A stretch of DNA of 5,808 bases from Sphingomonas sp. (lineage in GTDB: Bacteria > Pseudomonadota > Alphaproteobacteria > Sphingomonadales > Sphingomonadaceae). Both the position numbers and the translations under genes were made by a program. The notes below the pieces were generated by a model. The model ran no database searches and had not been told where the DNA came from. It saw nothing but the letters and a program-made list of their open reading frames with translations. The stretch spans positions 1 to 5,808 of the forward strand of contig JAIERC010000290.1 of assembly GCA_019747165.1 (NCBI GenBank), in the 5' to 3' direction. Below are positions 3,677 to 5,808 of this stretch, piece by piece (position 1 is the first letter of the stretch; every line of letters starts with the position of its first letter).

Positions 3677-5808
3677 TCAAAGCGTCCGCTCGCGCAGCTC
3701 GACCTCATAGGTTTCCAAAAAGTCGCCCGGCTTGATGTCGGTATGGCTCGCAAAGGTCACGCCGCATTCCAGACCGGCGCGCACTTCAGGCACGTCGTCC
3801 TTGAAGCGCCGCAGCGATGCGATTTCACCGTTATAGATGATCACATCGTTACGGGTGATGCGGGCCTTCAATGCCTTGCGGATGAAGCCATCGACCACCA
3901 GCAGCCCTGCCGCGCGGCCATGCTTGCCGGCCGGGAAGACCTCGCGGATTTCGGCGCGGCCGACGACCGTTTCGAACGCCTCGGGGCCAAGCTCGCCCGC
4001 CATGCCCGCACGAATCTCGTCGATCAGGTCATAGATGATGTCGTAGTACTTCAGCGCCACCTTCTGCCGCTCGGCGATCTCGCGCGCCTTGGCATTGGCG
4101 CGCACGTTGAAGCCGATGATCGGCGCGCCGCTGGCACCCGCCAGTGTCACGTCGCTCTCAGTGATGCCGCCCACGCCCGAATGCAGCACACGGGCACGAA
4201 TGTCTGCGGTGCTGATCTTGTTGATCGACGCCACGATCGCCTCGACTGATCCTTGTGTATCGGCCTTGACCACCAAAGGATATTCGATCGCCTGCTTTTC
4301 CTTGAGCGCGGAGAACATCATCTCCAGGCTGGCCGGGGCAGCGGTCGTCCGTTTGCTGGTCAGCACGCCCTTGCGATATTCGGCGACTTCGCGGGCACGG
4401 GCTTCGTTCTCGACGACCTGCAACGGATCGCCTGCCATCGGGATACCCGAAAGCCCTAGCACCTCGACCGGCATGGAGGGGCCAGCTTCCTTAATCTGGC
4501 GACCCTTGTCGTCGATTAGCGCGCGGACCTTGCCGCTTTCGGCACCGACCACGAAGACATCGCCCACCCGCAGCGTGCCGCGGCTGATCAGGATCGTCGC
4601 GACCGGACCCCGGCCCTTGTCGAGCTTCGCCTCGATCACATTGCCCTCGGCCATCCGGTCCGGATTGGCCTTCAGCTCCATCAGCTCGGCCTGAATCTGG
4701 ATCTTCTCGATCAGTTCATCCAGCCCGGTCTTTTTGAGCGCCGAGACTTCGACGTCCTGCACGTCGCCCGAAAGCTCTTCGACGATCACGTCATATTGCA
4801 GCAGTGCCTCGCGCACCTTCTTGGCGTTCGCCTCGGGCTTGTCGATCTTGTTGATCGCCACGATCATCGGCACGCCGGCCGCCTTGGTGTGGCTGATTGC
4901 CTCCACCGTCTGGGGCTTCAGACCATCATCGGCCGCCACCACCAAGATGACGATGTCGGTGACATTGGCACCGCGCGCGCGCATCTCGGTAAAGGCCTCA
5001 TGGCCTGGCGTATCGAGGAAGGTGATCTGCGACTTGTCCTTCATCGTCACCTGATAGGCGCCAATATGCTGGGTGATGCCGCCGGCTTCGCCGCGCACCA
5101 CGTCAGTACCGCGCAGCGCATCGAGCAGGCTGGTCTTGCCGTGATCGACATGGCCCATGATCGTCACGACCGGCGGCCGTGGCAGCATCTGGTCTTCGGT
5201 ATCCTCGCCGGTGTCGAGCGCCAGATCGATATCGGAATCGCTGACGCGCTGAATGTTGTGGCCGAATTCGGTCACCAGCAGCTCCGCGGTGTCCTGATCG
5301 ATCGTTTGCGTCATGGTGACGGGCATGCCCATCTTGAACAACGTCTTGACCAGGTCAGCGCCCTTTTCCGCCATGCGGTTGGCGAGTTCCTGCACGGTGA
5401 TCGCTTCCGGCACGATCACGTCGCGAACCTGCTTGGCCTGTGCCTCACGCGGTCCCCCGAAGTGACGTTTTTCCTTCTCGCGTGCTCGCTTCAGCGCGGC
5501 GAGCGAACGCGCGCGCGCGCCGTCGCCATCGTTGAGTGCGCGGTTGACGGTGAGCTTGCCCGACTGGCGACGATCATCGACGCCCTTGCGGTCCCGCGCG
5601 GGGCGCGGCGGCGGCTCGGATGGGCGCTTTGAGCCCGGCGCCGATGATGGGCCTGCGTTGCTCGAAGCGGGCGGGGATGCGGGTGCGGCGGATGATGCGA
5701 TCTCTGGCTCTGGCTCGGGCTTGCGCACGGGTTGCGGCCGTTCCGGACGCGGCACCGGCGTGAAGCGACGCGGCGCAGGCATGCTGCTGTCCAGCGTCAA
5801 TTCCATCG
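3677..5808 (-). CDS. infB: Translation initiation factor IF-2 (5' end outside the window)
   Basis: IF-2 is the GTPase that places formylmethionyl-tRNA on the 30S subunit and promotes joining of the 50S subunit. About 709 codons are visible. An ATG at 5806 is in frame but lies 2 nt from the window edge, and the basic N-terminal start expected of alphaproteobacterial IF-2 is missing, so the true start is probably upstream. Numbering from that ATG: a Pro/Ala-rich low-complexity linker (about 10-75); a charged region with AREKEKRHFGG (108-118); the IF2_N domain (about 130-190); then the G domain with G1 GHVDHGKT (218-225), G2 GGITQHIGA (242-250), G3 DTPGHE (265-270), G4 NKID (319-322) and G5 SALKKTG (355-361). 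Beta-barrel domain II (about 385-480), domain III (about 490-590) and the C-terminal fMet-tRNA-binding part (about 600-709) follow. All GTPase signatures are intact. It heads the part of the operon seen here; nusA would be expected upstream. Confidence 0.98.
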   Translation of the reverse strand, partial: MELTLDSSMPAPRRFTPVPRPERPQPVRKPEPEPEIASSAAPASPPASSNAGPSSAPGSKRPSEPPPRPARDRKGVDDRRQSGKLTVNRALNDGDGARARSLAALKRAREKEKRHFGGPREAQAKQVRDVIVPEAITVQELANRMAEKGADLVKTLFKMGMPVTMTQTIDQDTAELLVTEFGHNIQRVSDSDIDLALDTGEDTEDQMLPRPPVVTIMGHVDHGKTSLLDALRGTDVVRGEAGGITQHIGAYQVTMKDKSQITFLDTPGHEAFTEMRARGANVTDIVILVVAADDGLKPQTVEAISHTKAAGVPMIVAINKIDKPEANAKKVREALLQYDVIVEELSGDVQDVEVSALKKTGLDELIEKIQIQAELMELKANPDRMAEGNVIEAKLDKGRGPVATILISRGTLRVGDVFVVGAESGKVRALIDDKGRQIKEAGPSMPVEVLGLSGIPMAGDPLQVVENEARAREVAEYRKGVLTSKRTTAAPASLEMMFSALKEKQAIEYPLVVKADTQGSVEAIVASINKISTADIRARVLHSGVGGITESDVTLAGASGAPIIGFNVRANAKAREIAERQKVALKYYDIIYDLIDEIRAGMAGELGPEAFETVVGRAEIREVFPAGKHGRAAGLLVVDGFIRKALKARITRNDVIIYNGEIASLRRFKDDVPEVRAGLECGVTFASHTDIKPGDFLETYEVELRERTL

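Noticed and set aside
3743..4694. Open frames on the plus strand opposite the C-terminal half of infB
   Set aside because: They are shadows of the biased third codon positions of infB; the minus-strand protein is unmistakable.
4796..5632. A 278-codon open frame on the plus strand opposite infB
   Set aside because: It is antisense to the conserved IF-2 GTPase domain, with the same Arg/His-rich shadow composition and no recognisable motif.
1..5808. CRISPR arrays, tRNA or rRNA genes, and full insertion sequences
   Set aside because: No regularly spaced direct repeats, cloverleaf-like sequence, rRNA sequence or transposase was seen.

Overview
The window is high-GC, tightly packed bacterial DNA with every convincing gene on the minus strand, so transcription runs from high to low coordinates. 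In that direction the genes are infB (5' end outside the window), rbfA, a secreted alpha/beta hydrolase, tdk, truB, rpsO and the first 69 codons of pnp. The protein sequences, the infB-rbfA-truB-rpsO-pnp gene order and the style of the GC-rich palindromic repeat point to an alphaproteobacterium, most likely of the Sphingomonadales. The order-level call is from familiarity with such sequences, not from a search.

Layout: 5808-3677 infB (translation initiation factor IF-2), then a 55-nt gap holding a perfect 11-bp stem-loop, 3621-3217 rbfA, 3183-2293 a signal-peptide alpha/beta hydrolase, 2286-1699 thymidine kinase, 1693-677 truB (GTG start), 656-387 rpsO, 383-356 an rpsO-distal hairpin with a UUCG loop, 355-209 a structured pnp leader, and 208-1 the pnp N-terminus. 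No stretch of more than 300 bases lacks a gene; the largest gap is the 178 bp between rpsO and pnp.

Functionally this is the classic translation and RNA-metabolism cluster: IF-2 brings initiator tRNA to the 30S subunit, RbfA matures 16S rRNA in the 30S subunit, TruB makes pseudouridine 55 in tRNA, S15 is a primary 16S-binding protein, and PNPase degrades RNA. Two genes of other function, the exported hydrolase and tdk, sit between rbfA and truB and are spaced as if co-transcribed.

The most notable feature is a 150-bp nested palindromic element at 1082-1231 lying inside truB. It is exactly 50 codons long, begins and ends on codon boundaries, keeps the gene open, and adds a Gly/Pro-rich 50-residue segment (residues 155-204) to TruB just before its conserved SKGTYIRSLARD motif. 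It resembles in principle the Rickettsia palindromic elements that insert in frame into genes. Four of its six reading frames are free of stops. No wholly new multi-gene system was found.
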